A stretch of 18,924 nucleotides of DNA, from contig JAOUHR010000004.1 in NCBI GenBank assembly GCA_029884515.1, positions 1 through 18,924 of the forward strand, written 5' to 3'. A model generated the notes under the pieces. It was not told the DNA's origin. It did no database searches and worked only from the letters and a program-made list of their open reading frames with translations. Source of the stretch: Gemmatimonadota bacterium (GTDB lineage: Bacteria; Gemmatimonadota; Gemmatimonadetes; Gemmatimonadales; Gemmatimonadaceae). Both the position numbers and the translations under genes were made by a program. This document shows, piece by piece, positions 7,144-14,741 of the stretch; the stretch's first letter is position 1; every line of letters begins with the position of its first letter.

Positions 7144-7800
7144 ATGACCGCCCCACCGGATCCCGCCCACGTCGCGCGCGCCTACGACCTCTGGGCTGCG
7201 CGCTACGACACCGACGAGAATCGCACCCGCGACCTCGCCGGCCGCGTCCTCCGCGCCGCCGGACTCGAGCTGGCGGGGCGCGACGTACTCGAACTCGGGT
7301 GCGGCACCGGGCGCAACACGGAGTGGCTCGCGACCGGCGCCCGCGCGGTCGTCGCCCTCGACTTCTCCGACGGCATGCTTGCGGAAGCGCGGCGCCGGGT
7401 GGGCCTGCCGTCGGTGCGCTTCGTGCCGCACGACGTGCGGCGCGCGTGGCCCGTGGCCGACGCGTCGGTGGACCTCATCGTGGTGACCCTCGTGCTCGAG
7501 CACGTCGAGGCACTCCCGCCCGTGTTCAACGAGGCCGCACGCGTGCTGCGGCCGGGGGGAACGATCTTCTGCGCCGAGCTGCATCCGATGCGCCAGCTGC
7601 TCGGTCGCCAGGCCGAATTCACGGACCCCGCGACCGGCGAGCTCGCGCGCATCGCCGCCTTCCTGCACGACGCGTCGGAGTACGTCAGGTCGGGGCTCGC
7701 GGCAGGCCTCGTGCTCACCGACCTGGGTGAGTGGCGCGACGACGAGGCGGACCGCACCGCGCCGCCGCGCCTGATCTCCGTGCGGTTCACCCGGCCATGA
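7144..7800 (+). CDS. Class I SAM-dependent methyltransferase
   Basis: A 218-residue soluble methyltransferase of the Methyltransf_11/25 type. Motif I is DVLELGCGTGRNTEWLA (47-63), followed by the acidic end of strand 2 at ALDFSDGMLAEARRR (71-85). Then come VRFVPHDVRRAWPVADASVDLIVVTLVLEHV (91-121) and the post-motif strand region RVLRPGGTIFCAELHP. This layout is shared by small-molecule methyltransferases such as UbiE/BioC-like enzymes; the substrate is not evident. A GTG at 7138 is in frame, but the ATG at 7144 is preferred. No strong Shine-Dalgarno is present. Its stop overlaps the start of the next gene (ATGA), so the two are coupled. It shares little visible sequence with the neighbouring methyltransferase-like protein, so they do not look like a recent duplication. 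Confidence 0.9.
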   Translation: MTAPPDPAHVARAYDLWAARYDTDENRTRDLAGRVLRAAGLELAGRDVLELGCGTGRNTEWLATGARAVVALDFSDGMLAEARRRVGLPSVRFVPHDVRRAWPVADASVDLIVVTLVLEHVEALPPVFNEAARVLRPGGTIFCAELHPMRQLLGRQAEFTDPATGELARIAAFLHDASEYVRSGLAAGLVLTDLGEWRDDEADRTAPPRLISVRFTRP

Positions 7801-8153
7801 CCGCGCCCGCCCCCGACGCGACGCTGCGCGAGGTGCTGAGCCATCGCGCTCGCCGCACGCCGGAGAGCCGGCTCTGGATCGACGTCGGCGGCGGGGCGCT
7901 GGTCGCGCTCGCCGCGGTGTGGGCGCTCCCCAAGGGCGCGATGGCCCTGATCGGCGGCGGGAGCTGCCTCGCCTGCTACGGCGCCTGGGCGATGGCCGAG
8001 CGCCGGCTCACGAGCGCGCCTTGGAAACTCGACGCCGGTGTGGAGCGTCGTTGGCGGACGTTGCACCGCGTCGCGTCCTTCGTCGGCTTGGTGGCGTTCC
8101 TCGGCTTCCTCTTCGGTCTGTTCGCGCTCGGGCTCGGGACCTGGACGAGCTGA
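7797..8153 (+). CDS. Small three-helix membrane protein
   Basis: A 118-residue hypothetical protein with no recognised family. After a charged, Arg-rich N-terminus (about 1-25) there are three hydrophobic segments: about 29-44 (VGGGALVALAAVWALP), 46-64 (GAMALIGGGSCLACYGAWA) and 92-114 (VASFVGLVAFLGFLFGLFALGLG). They are separated by a basic loop (ERRWRTLHR). The ATG overlaps the stop of the preceding methyltransferase by four bases (ATGA), which fixes the start and implies co-translation. Function unknown; it may be an accessory of the methyltransferase or merely co-expressed. Confidence 0.75.
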   Translation: MTAPAPDATLREVLSHRARRTPESRLWIDVGGGALVALAAVWALPKGAMALIGGGSCLACYGAWAMAERRLTSAPWKLDAGVERRWRTLHRVASFVGLVAFLGFLFGLFALGLGTWTS

Positions 8154-8262
8154 GTGGAGTGTCGACGGCACGCACGCTCCGGACACGCGGACAACCCTCC
8201 TTCAGGCGAGGCCCAGTGGCATCCAGCGGTCGGTACGCAGCGCACGGCACGAGCGGCGGGTC

Positions 8263-8424
8263 ATGACCAAAGCCATCGTCATGATCGTCACCACGGTCAC
8301 GAGCGGCATCGGCTGGTGGCTCGGCGCGCGGTTCGGCATCATGACCGCCTTCGTCCTCAGCATGGTCGGGTTCGGCCTCGGCATGTGGTACGGCAAGAAG
8401 CTGGGCGACCGCTACGGCGTCTGA
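8263..8424 (+). CDS. 53-residue glycine-rich membrane protein
   Basis: A small ORF with nearly all codons ending in G or C, which strongly supports real coding. Two hydrophobic stretches (AIVMIVTTVTSGIGWWLGA and FGIMTAFVLSMVGFGLGMW) are separated by a short turn, and the tail is basic (YGKKLGDRYGV). The regularly spaced glycines suggest tightly packed helices. Similar short membrane proteins of unknown function occur in many bacteria; I cannot name this one. It follows the three-helix protein by 109 bases in which I see no other gene and no clear promoter. Confidence 0.7.
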   Translation: MTKAIVMIVTTVTSGIGWWLGARFGIMTAFVLSMVGFGLGMWYGKKLGDRYGV

Positions 8425-8434
8425 TCCCGAGTCT

Positions 8435-8460
8435 CGCACCGCGTTGCGCGCGACGGTGCG
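8435..8460. terminator. Hairpin between convergent genes
   Basis: A 7-bp perfect stem (CGCACCG/CGGTGCG) with a 12-base GC-rich loop, in the 54-base gap between the small membrane protein (stop 8424) and the CocE-like gene (stop 8479). No T-tract. Could serve both directions. Confidence 0.4.
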
Positions 8461-8478
8461 TCGGCACGGGTCCCGACC

Positions 8479-10521
8479 CTAGTGCCAGCGCCGCGGGACC
8501 CGGTCCCGCCAGGTCCGCTCCCGCAGCACGACGCCGTCGCGGCTGAGCGTGCGCGTGACGCTGACGTCGAGCGCGTCCGGCACGCCGCGGATCTCGATGC
8601 GCGTCTCCAGTCGCAGCACGCGCGCGTCGCGCGTGATCGTGCGCGACGCGAGACCGTCGAACGACGCGCCGGCCGGGTCGCCATCCGCGACCCGGTAGGC
8701 CTCTTCCTCGCGATCGTCGTATCGCGTGGTGCCGATGCGCCAGGCACTTGCCGAGAGCCACCGCACGCTGGTCTCGCCACTACCCGCGTCACGCGCGGTC
8801 ACGGGACCGGCGGAGGTGTCGGAGAGCCACTCCACGTCGCGGCGTGACGGCCTGGGCGTGGGGCGCGGCAGTCGCGGCGCCGGATACGCCGATGCGGCAG
8901 GGACCACCGGCAGGATCAGACGCGAATCACGCGCCAGCACCACCGACGTCATCGGGGCGGGCGAGGGCCAGAGCATCGGGAACTGCGCGTTGGCCACCGC
9001 GAGTCTCAGCGTGTGTCCGGGTGCGACGGTCCATGTGGTGAAGTGCAGGTCGAAGTCGAGCGTGTCGATCGCGCCGGCGCGGAGGCGCGCGGGTGCTGCG
9101 GTGGACTTCCGCATCGTCGCATTGATCGCGCCACCGGTGATGAGTGCCACGCGCCCGTCGGGGCCCACGTCCTCGAGGCGGGCGGCCCAGTGCGCCAAGG
9201 ATGCGCCGTGCCGCACGACGAGCCGCACGCGAGGCATCCCCAGCAACGTGAGCGCCGCCGACTCGATCGCCGTGTCGTAGCGCAGGCCCAGGGCGTCGTC
9301 GGCCGACATGTCGCCGGTCGGCTCGCCCCACCATGCGCCCGCCGCCACGCCCGCACGCGGCAGGTAGCGGAGCGTGTCGGCTGCGTGCGCACCCAGCGGG
9401 AGCGTATCGCGCCGCGCGCCGCGCACGGGCCAGTCCTCGAATCGCCACTGGCCCGCGGTCTGCGCGAGCTTCGCGTCCGGCGGTTGGCCGGTGCGCTGGA
9501 ACACGAGCAGTCGCGGCTCGTCCATCAGTCCCGTGTCGCGGTCGTTCAGCCACTGGTCCCACCACCGCGCGGCGCGCTCGCGCCATTCGTAGACGGGGCC
9601 CGGCGTGCCGTTGTCCGGCCACGCGTGCACCCAGGGACCGATCTCCACCTTGAGCGGCGCCGCACGTGCCGAATCGAGCGCGCGGATGGGCGTGTCGCGA
9701 TAGCCGTCGAGGAGCCCGCCGATCAGGTACGTGGGCACGCGGAGGTCATCGCGGCGGAAGCGCCAGCCATTCGCGCGCCAGAAGGGGCCGTCCTGGTCGT
9801 GGCGCAGGTAGGTGAGGATCCACGGCTCGGCCTCGAACCGATCGTGGAAGTAGGCCGAGTCGATGCTGTGATCCGGCGTGCGTGGCAGTCCATTCTCGTG
9901 GTCGATCTGCAGGGCGTACCGGTCCACGTGCAGCACGCCGTCGATGTATCGCACGTCGTCGTGGAAGAGGTCGTCGGAGGCGTGGAGCGCGAGGATCGCC
10001 TTGAGCGCCGGCGGCGCGCGGAGCGCCACCTGGATCGCGTTGAACCCACCCCACGAGATGCCCCACATCCCCACGCGGCCGTTGCTCCGCGGATCGGCGG
10101 CGAGTGCCTCGATCACGGATACGGCGTCGCCGAGTTCGGCCTCCGAGTACTCGCGGTCCGGGAGACTCCCGCCCGATCCGCCCGTGCCGCGCACGTCCAC
10201 CTTCGCGAGCAGGAAGCCGCGGCTCGCGAACCAGTCGTAGAGTGGGAAGTCGCGCGCGTAGAAGCTGTCGTCCTTGCGATAGGGCAGCATCTCGAGCAGG
10301 GCGGGGAAGCGTTCGCCCGGCGTGCGCGGCGTGGGGATCCACCAGGTGACGGCGAGTGGGGTGGAGTCGGGCATCACGATGGTGCCCCGTTCTATCCGAT
10401 ACTCGTGCGTCGGCGGCCGTACCGTGGGCGACGCGCCAGGCCCGCCGCAGCCCCCGAGGCACCCGATCGCGAGGAGGCCGACCATCGCCGCGCGTCCACG
10501 GCTCGCGTGTCGCCGCCCCAT
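8479..10521 (-). CDS. CocE/NonD-type alpha/beta hydrolase lipoprotein
   Basis: A 680-residue serine hydrolase of the X-Pro dipeptidyl-peptidase S15/CocE group, which cleaves esters or acyl/peptidyl bonds. The N-terminus has a lipoprotein signal (LLAIGCLGGC, Cys21 or Cys25). The catalytic domain has the triad: Ser156 in GMWGISWGGF, Asp272 in GGLLDGYRD, and His299 in GPWVHAW. The oxyanion-region motif VRGTGGSGG is at about 110-118. Residues from about 330 on form the beta-rich PepX_C jelly-roll domain (LDFDLHFTTWTVAPGHTLRLAVANAQFP). Length fits the family (about 600-700). I chose the ATG at 10521, where the signal peptide begins and which lies 5 bases after the stop of the patatin gene. The much longer upstream frame is antisense noise. 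The substrate is unknown; the pair with a surface phospholipase suggests scavenging outside the inner membrane. Confidence 0.9.
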   Translation of the reverse strand: MGRRHASRGRAAMVGLLAIGCLGGCGGPGASPTVRPPTHEYRIERGTIVMPDSTPLAVTWWIPTPRTPGERFPALLEMLPYRKDDSFYARDFPLYDWFASRGFLLAKVDVRGTGGSGGSLPDREYSEAELGDAVSVIEALAADPRSNGRVGMWGISWGGFNAIQVALRAPPALKAILALHASDDLFHDDVRYIDGVLHVDRYALQIDHENGLPRTPDHSIDSAYFHDRFEAEPWILTYLRHDQDGPFWRANGWRFRRDDLRVPTYLIGGLLDGYRDTPIRALDSARAAPLKVEIGPWVHAWPDNGTPGPVYEWRERAARWWDQWLNDRDTGLMDEPRLLVFQRTGQPPDAKLAQTAGQWRFEDWPVRGARRDTLPLGAHAADTLRYLPRAGVAAGAWWGEPTGDMSADDALGLRYDTAIESAALTLLGMPRVRLVVRHGASLAHWAARLEDVGPDGRVALITGGAINATMRKSTAAPARLRAGAIDTLDFDLHFTTWTVAPGHTLRLAVANAQFPMLWPSPAPMTSVVLARDSRLILPVVPAASAYPAPRLPRPTPRPSRRDVEWLSDTSAGPVTARDAGSGETSVRWLSASAWRIGTTRYDDREEEAYRVADGDPAGASFDGLASRTITRDARVLRLETRIEIRGVPDALDVSVTRTLSRDGVVLRERTWRDRVPRRWH

Positions 10522-10526
10522 CGCAC

Positions 10527-12623
10527 TCAGAACCAGGTACCCACGCGGATCAGTGCCTCGCGACGCCCGAGGTTGTTGAAGCCTTGCTCCACGCGGATCG
10601 GGCCCACCGGCGTCTCCACCTCGAACCCGACGCGGCCGCCGAGCAGGATCTCGCCGTCCCCGCCCGTGCGGCGCGTGAGGAATCCCGTCCCGTTCCCGAT
10701 CGCCCCGGCCATCGGCTCGATGCGTGCCAGGACCCGGCGCCGGACGGGCCACCGGAAGAGGAGCGCTGCGTAGGCCTCCTGTGATCCGCGCCGCTCGTGC
10801 ATCCGGAGTCCAGCGAAGCCGTTGAGCCCGCCGAGCGCGAAGGTCTGCTGGATGGGGAGTTCCTCTCCCCAGCCGGCGCGCAGTCGAGGGCGGATCTCCA
10901 GCATGCCTGCCTTGTACGTCCGGGAGAGGTCGAGGCGCGCCCGGTGCCAGGCGCTGAGCGCGATCACCTCCGCCGTCACGATCGCATCGGGATCCAGGGG
11001 GCGCCTCAGCCGGAGCGCGTATCGGACGCCGGCGGTGCCGCGCGTCGGTTGGCCCGGCTCATGCCAGAGGCGATAGTCGCCGCCGAACTCGTGCGTCCAT
11101 CCGGGTTCGAACAGCGGACGCAGCCCGAGGAGCCCGGTGAACTCGCCGGTCGTCGCCGGGGGCAGTTCGCCGCTCCCCTGGTAGAGCCGCACGCTCTCCG
11201 AGGCGAGCTCCACCGAGCCCCCGATGGGGAAGTAGCGCTCCCCCACGCGCGCGCTCCGGCGCGCGGCGAGCGTGACGTCGGATCGATACGTGCCGGCGGT
11301 GAGCAGCCCGACGCCGTCGATGTCGCGCCCGAAGAGCGCGCGGTCCACCGCCCCGATCCAGATGCGCCCCGACATCGTGTGGTCGAACGCCACGCCGATG
11401 CCGACGCTGCGCGTCGGCGCGGGCTCCACGGTCACGTCGAAGTTCGCGGTCCGTCCGGAGCCGGACGGGTTGAGCCACAAGCCGCGGTACCGCTCCACCG
11501 ATGCGACCCGCTCGAGGCCGAGCCCGATGCGCGTGGTGTCGACCGGCGTCCCCGGCACGAGGGAGATGACGCTCAGGAGCGCGTCGCGGTCCGGCACGTC
11601 CGGCGTGACCAGGCGGGCGCGGCCCACCGTCGTGGGAAGCGGGATGTGCTGGCGGCGCGGCGTGAGCGTGTGCACGCACGCGGCGCCAGCGAGCGCGCTC
11701 CGCGCAGCGCCGCGTCCGATCACCATCAGCGAGTCCATCGCGGCCTGGCTGAAATCGAGCTGGTCGAACGTCTGCGTCGGGTTCGCGACGCGCACGTCCT
11801 CGGGTCCAAGCGCGAAGCTGTCCTGCACCCAGAGATACTCGAAGAGGGCGCTCGTGACGGTGAGGGGGTCGTCGAACGAGGTGCGCTCGGGCTTCGGCGA
11901 CTCGAGCGTCGAGACGATCACGCGCTCCGCTCCCAGCGCGCGGGCGACCGCGACGGGCCGGTTCGACGCGAGCGCCCCGTCCACCAGCGTCCGTCCCTCG
12001 ATCGTCACCGGGCGGAGCAGCAGCGGCAGCGAGGAGCTGGCCCGCACCGCGCGCGCGAGGTCGCCTCGCGCGAGCACCACCACGGAGCGATCCTCGAGGT
12101 CGGTGGCGACCGCGCGGAACGGGATCGGCAACGAGTCGAAGTCGCCGCGCGCCGCGAGGTTCGCCCGCAGCATCAGGCGCGAGAAGAGGGAGCTCACCTG
12201 GTTCTCGCGCGCCGTGCCCGGCTGGAGCGCCCACCCGCCCGCGCCGCGCTCCCAGACGACCACCGGCCGGAGCCCGCCGAGCGACGCCGAGACCACCGGC
12301 TCGTATCGCGTGATGGCGATCGAGATGGGCAGGGCGCGGAGTCGTGCGGCAATCTCGGCGCTGCTCTCGCCGCTGGCATAGAGGGCCCCGATCACCGCAC
12401 CGATGCTGGTGCCGACGATGAGGTCGGGCACGATCCCCAGCGAGTCGAGCGACTCGAGCAACCCGAGGTGCGCCGTCCCCTTCGCGCCGCCGCCGCTCAG
12501 CACGAGTGCCGTGCGCGCCGGCGCACAGCTGCCGACCGGCCCCGGCTGACCGCGCGCCTCGCCCGCGCCGGCGGCCAGGAGCGTGAGTGGGAGGAGCAGG
12601 GCGAGCGGACGCGGTGCGGGCAT
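10527..12623 (-). CDS. Patatin-like phospholipase with POTRA and D15-type outer-membrane barrel
   Basis: A 698-residue protein with three parts. A signal peptide (about 1-25, ending AGEARG) leads to a patatin domain at about 38-320. This carries the oxyanion hole GGGAKG (44-49), the nucleophile elbow GTSIG with Ser73, and the dyad Asp215 in VDGALASNRP. A POTRA-like segment follows at about 326-402, then a C-terminal barrel of the BamA/D15 kind (about 403-698) with ETPVGPIRVEQGFNNLG near the end and a terminal Phe. This is the architecture of type Vd autotransporters such as PlpD, in which the lipid hydrolase is passed to the surface by its own barrel. The ATG at 12623 has no Shine-Dalgarno, but a CATATT box lies 6 bases upstream, so the transcript may be leaderless. 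The CocE-like gene follows after 5 bases and is presumably in the same operon. Confidence 0.93.
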   Translation of the reverse strand: MPAPRPLALLLPLTLLAAGAGEARGQPGPVGSCAPARTALVLSGGGAKGTAHLGLLESLDSLGIVPDLIVGTSIGAVIGALYASGESSAEIAARLRALPISIAITRYEPVVSASLGGLRPVVVWERGAGGWALQPGTARENQVSSLFSRLMLRANLAARGDFDSLPIPFRAVATDLEDRSVVVLARGDLARAVRASSSLPLLLRPVTIEGRTLVDGALASNRPVAVARALGAERVIVSTLESPKPERTSFDDPLTVTSALFEYLWVQDSFALGPEDVRVANPTQTFDQLDFSQAAMDSLMVIGRGAARSALAGAACVHTLTPRRQHIPLPTTVGRARLVTPDVPDRDALLSVISLVPGTPVDTTRIGLGLERVASVERYRGLWLNPSGSGRTANFDVTVEPAPTRSVGIGVAFDHTMSGRIWIGAVDRALFGRDIDGVGLLTAGTYRSDVTLAARRSARVGERYFPIGGSVELASESVRLYQGSGELPPATTGEFTGLLGLRPLFEPGWTHEFGGDYRLWHEPGQPTRGTAGVRYALRLRRPLDPDAIVTAEVIALSAWHRARLDLSRTYKAGMLEIRPRLRAGWGEELPIQQTFALGGLNGFAGLRMHERRGSQEAYAALLFRWPVRRRVLARIEPMAGAIGNGTGFLTRRTGGDGEILLGGRVGFEVETPVGPIRVEQGFNNLGRREALIRVGTWF

Positions 12624-12629
12624 GCCCTC

Positions 12630-12635
12630 AATATG
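12630..12635 (-). promoter_or_regulatory. -10 box of the patatin operon
   Basis: Minus-strand CATATT ends 6 bases before the patatin ATG, the distance expected if transcription starts at the ATG itself. The ppc promoter has the same octamer, GCATATTG. No TTGACA-like -35 is present; the expected place is occupied by the inverted repeat at 12640-12659. Confidence 0.5.
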
Positions 12636-12639
12636 CAGT

Positions 12640-12659
12640 GCGGAACGCGGCCGTTCCGC
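12640..12659. promoter_or_regulatory. Inverted repeat centred between divergent promoters (candidate operator)
   Basis: Perfect 8-base arms, GCGGAACG and CGTTCCGC, around a 4-base centre. It lies almost exactly midway between the -10 boxes of the patatin gene (12630-12635) and the EamA gene (12663-12669), covering both -35 zones. Each strand presents GGAAC 16-18 bases from its -10 box. It could bind one regulator that controls both units; this is inference. Confidence 0.45.
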
Positions 12660-12662
12660 GCA

Positions 12663-12669
12663 TTAGCTT
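12663..12669 (+). promoter_or_regulatory. -10 box of the EamA gene
   Basis: TTAGCTT lies 6-7 bases before the ATG at 12676, implying a leaderless or nearly leaderless transcript. No Shine-Dalgarno is present. The hexamer TAGCTT also occurs before the barrel gene at 3848. Confidence 0.4.
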
Positions 12670-12675
12670 GACGCG

Positions 12676-13563
12676 ATGCGCCCGCGGGTCCTCCTCGCCT
12701 TCGCCGCGACCTGGCTGATCTGGGGGTCCACCTACCTCGCGATCGCCTTCGCCGTCGCCGAGATCCCGCCGTTCATCGTCGCCGGCGTGCGGAACCTCAC
12801 GGCCGGGGTGCTCCTCTACGGTTGGCTTCGAGTGCGCGGTGCCGCCCGCCCCACCGCCGCACACTGGCGGCGCTCCCTCATCATCGGGTTCCTGATGCTC
12901 GGGATCGGGAATGGTGCGGTCACCTGGTCCGAGCAAGCCGAGCCGTCGGGCATCGTCGCGCTCGTCGTTTCGCTGGTGCCGCTCTGGCTGATGATGTTCG
13001 GGTGGATCGGCCGGGCCGGCCTGCGCCCACTGGCGCTCGAGGTCGTGGGCGTGGCGCTCGGACTCTTCGGCGTGCTGCTCCTGGTGGCCCCGTGGGGGAG
13101 CACCGGTGGCGTGCTCTCCGTGGTGGGCCTGTTCGTGCTGCTCGCGAGCACGATCGCGTGGGCGGCCGGCTCGCTCTACTCCCGGCACCTCCCGCCTCTG
13201 CCGCGACCCCTGCTTGGCTCGGGGATGGAGATGATCTCCGGCGGGGGCGCGCTGCTGATCGCGAGCGCCTGGACCGGAGAGTGGCACGGGATCGCCGCGA
13301 CGCACCTCACCTCGAGAGGCGTACTCAGCATGGTCTATCTCGTCGCCTTCGGTTCGATCGTCGGCTTCAGCGCCTACAAGTGGCTGCTGCACGAGGTGCG
13401 GCCCGCCCTCGCCGGCACCTACGCCTTCGTGAATCCCGTCGTCGCAGTGCTGCTCGGCTGGACGTTCGCCGGCGAGCCACTCACCCTGCGCGTCGCGGTG
13501 GCGATGCTCACCATCGTCAGCGCGGTGGCGATGATCACGCTGCGCCCGTACCTTAGCAGGTGA
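12676..13563 (+). CDS. EamA/DMT-family transporter
   Basis: A 295-residue inner-membrane transporter of the drug/metabolite superfamily, with two EamA repeats and about ten hydrophobic helices. The start LLAFAATWLIWGSTYLAIAF is the family hallmark (helix 1 with the W-G-S-T-Y motif). PPFIVAGVRNLTAG follows, and NGAVTWSEQ is typical of the YedA-like branch. The second repeat contains SLYSRHLPPLP and VAFGSIVGFSAYKWLL, and ends with TYAFVNPVVAVLLGWTFAGEPLT, the conserved proline/glycine motif of this group. Substrate is unpredictable; family members export amino acids or other metabolites. The stop overlaps the next start (TGATG), so it is coupled to the guanylyltransferase-like gene. It is divergent from the patatin operon. 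Confidence 0.93.
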   Translation: MRPRVLLAFAATWLIWGSTYLAIAFAVAEIPPFIVAGVRNLTAGVLLYGWLRVRGAARPTAAHWRRSLIIGFLMLGIGNGAVTWSEQAEPSGIVALVVSLVPLWLMMFGWIGRAGLRPLALEVVGVALGLFGVLLLVAPWGSTGGVLSVVGLFVLLASTIAWAAGSLYSRHLPPLPRPLLGSGMEMISGGGALLIASAWTGEWHGIAATHLTSRGVLSMVYLVAFGSIVGFSAYKWLLHEVRPALAGTYAFVNPVVAVLLGWTFAGEPLTLRVAVAMLTIVSAVAMITLRPYLSR

Positions 13564-14741
13564 TGAGACAACCCGTCGGTTTCACTCCCGGCGGCTCCGC
13601 GAGCGGGGCCGCCGCTGGCACCTTGCCCGCCGAACAACCGGTCGCGACGAGCGAGCCCGAGACGGACGTCGCGCTCTGGGCCGTCATCTTCGCCGGCGGC
13701 ATCGGCTCGCGCTTCTGGCCGCTGAGCACGCCGGCGCAGCCGAAGCCGCTGCTCAAGCTCGTGTCGGAGCAGACGCTCATCGAGGACGCCGTCGGCCGGC
13801 TGCAACCGGCGATCCCGCCCGAGCGCGTGCTGATCCTCACCAGCCGTGACATCGCGCCCGCCATCCGCTCGGTCACGCGCGACGTGCCCGAGGAGAACGT
13901 GCTCGTCGAGCCGCACCCGCTCGGCACCGCGGCCGCGCTCGCGTGGGGGATGCAGGAGCTCGCACGCCGCGCGGGGCCGAGCGCGATGGCCTGCGCGATC
14001 CACTCCGACATCGCGGCCGATTTCCCGGAGGAGTTCCGGCGCACGCTGCGGCGCGCGGCGGCCTTCGCCGCGCGTGAGAAGGCGATGGTCTCCATCGGCA
14101 TCCGTCCGTCGCGGCCGGAGACGGGCTTCGGCTACGTGATGCCCGCCGCGCCGCTCGATGCCGACCTTCCGCTCCAGCGCGGCGGCGTGGCCGCGACGCG
14201 CGGGTTCATGGAGAAGCCGAGCGAGGTGCAGGCCGAGTCGCGCATCGAGGACGGCGCGCTCTGGCACGGCGGGATCGTCGTGGGAGCGGCCGGCACGTTC
14301 CTCGAGGAGTTGGCGCTCCACGCGGTCGAGGTGCGCGACGGGCTCGAGGCGCTGCGCACGGGCAACCTGCCGATGTTCGTGGGGCTCGTGCGCTCCACGT
14401 CGCTCGAGCGCGGGCTCCTCGAGCGCACCGAGCGCCTCCTCGTGCTGCAGGGTGACTTCGGCTGGGACGACGTGGGCACCTGGGCCTCCCTCCGCCGCGC
14501 GCGCGACCTCGATGACGACGGCAACGGCGCCTTCGGCCAGGTGCACTTCGTGGACGCCGAGTGCAACGTAGTGCACTCCGGACGGGGGAGTGTGGTGCTC
14601 TACGGCGTGGACAAGATGCTCGTCGTCACGCTCGACGGCCTCACCTTCGTGACCTCCCTCGAGCGCGCCTCCGACCTCAAGCCGCTGCTCGACGCCCTCC
14701 CCGGCTCGATGCGGATCAACCCGACCGGGCTGGGGCAGTAG
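13563..14741 (+). CDS. Mannose-1-phosphate guanylyltransferase-like nucleotidyltransferase
   Basis: A 392-residue sugar-nucleotide transferase whose family makes GDP-mannose from mannose-1-phosphate and GTP. The nucleotide loop is [24 protein letters not shown] (41-64), and FMEKPSEV (215-222) and [11 protein letters not shown] (297-307) are clear. It differs from typical members in three places. PKQ is PKP (60-62), the usual S/A-D-H before the base-binding strand reads HSDIAADF (147-154), and W-N-(S/A)-G is WHGG (234-237). Function is therefore likely but not certain. The first 36 residues are an Ala/Gly/Pro-rich extension before the Rossmann strand. The ATG at 13563 overlaps the transporter stop; a GTG at 13560 is in frame. 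The 3' end overlaps the converging COX15-like gene by 26 bases. Confidence 0.82.
   Translation: MRQPVGFTPGGSASGAAAGTLPAEQPVATSEPETDVALWAVIFAGGIGSRFWPLSTPAQPKPLLKLVSEQTLIEDAVGRLQPAIPPERVLILTSRDIAPAIRSVTRDVPEENVLVEPHPLGTAAALAWGMQELARRAGPSAMACAIHSDIAADFPEEFRRTLRRAAAFAAREKAMVSIGIRPSRPETGFGYVMPAAPLDADLPLQRGGVAATRGFMEKPSEVQAESRIEDGALWHGGIVVGAAGTFLEELALHAVEVRDGLEALRTGNLPMFVGLVRSTSLERGLLERTERLLVLQGDFGWDDVGTWASLRRARDLDDDGNGAFGQVHFVDAECNVVHSGRGSVVLYGVDKMLVVTLDGLTFVTSLERASDLKPLLDALPGSMRINPTGLGQ

Noticed and set aside
9013..12671. Two long plus-strand frames (9013-10773 and 10797-12671)
   Set aside because: Antisense shadows of the CocE-like and patatin genes, which have complete motifs, signal peptides and proper starts.
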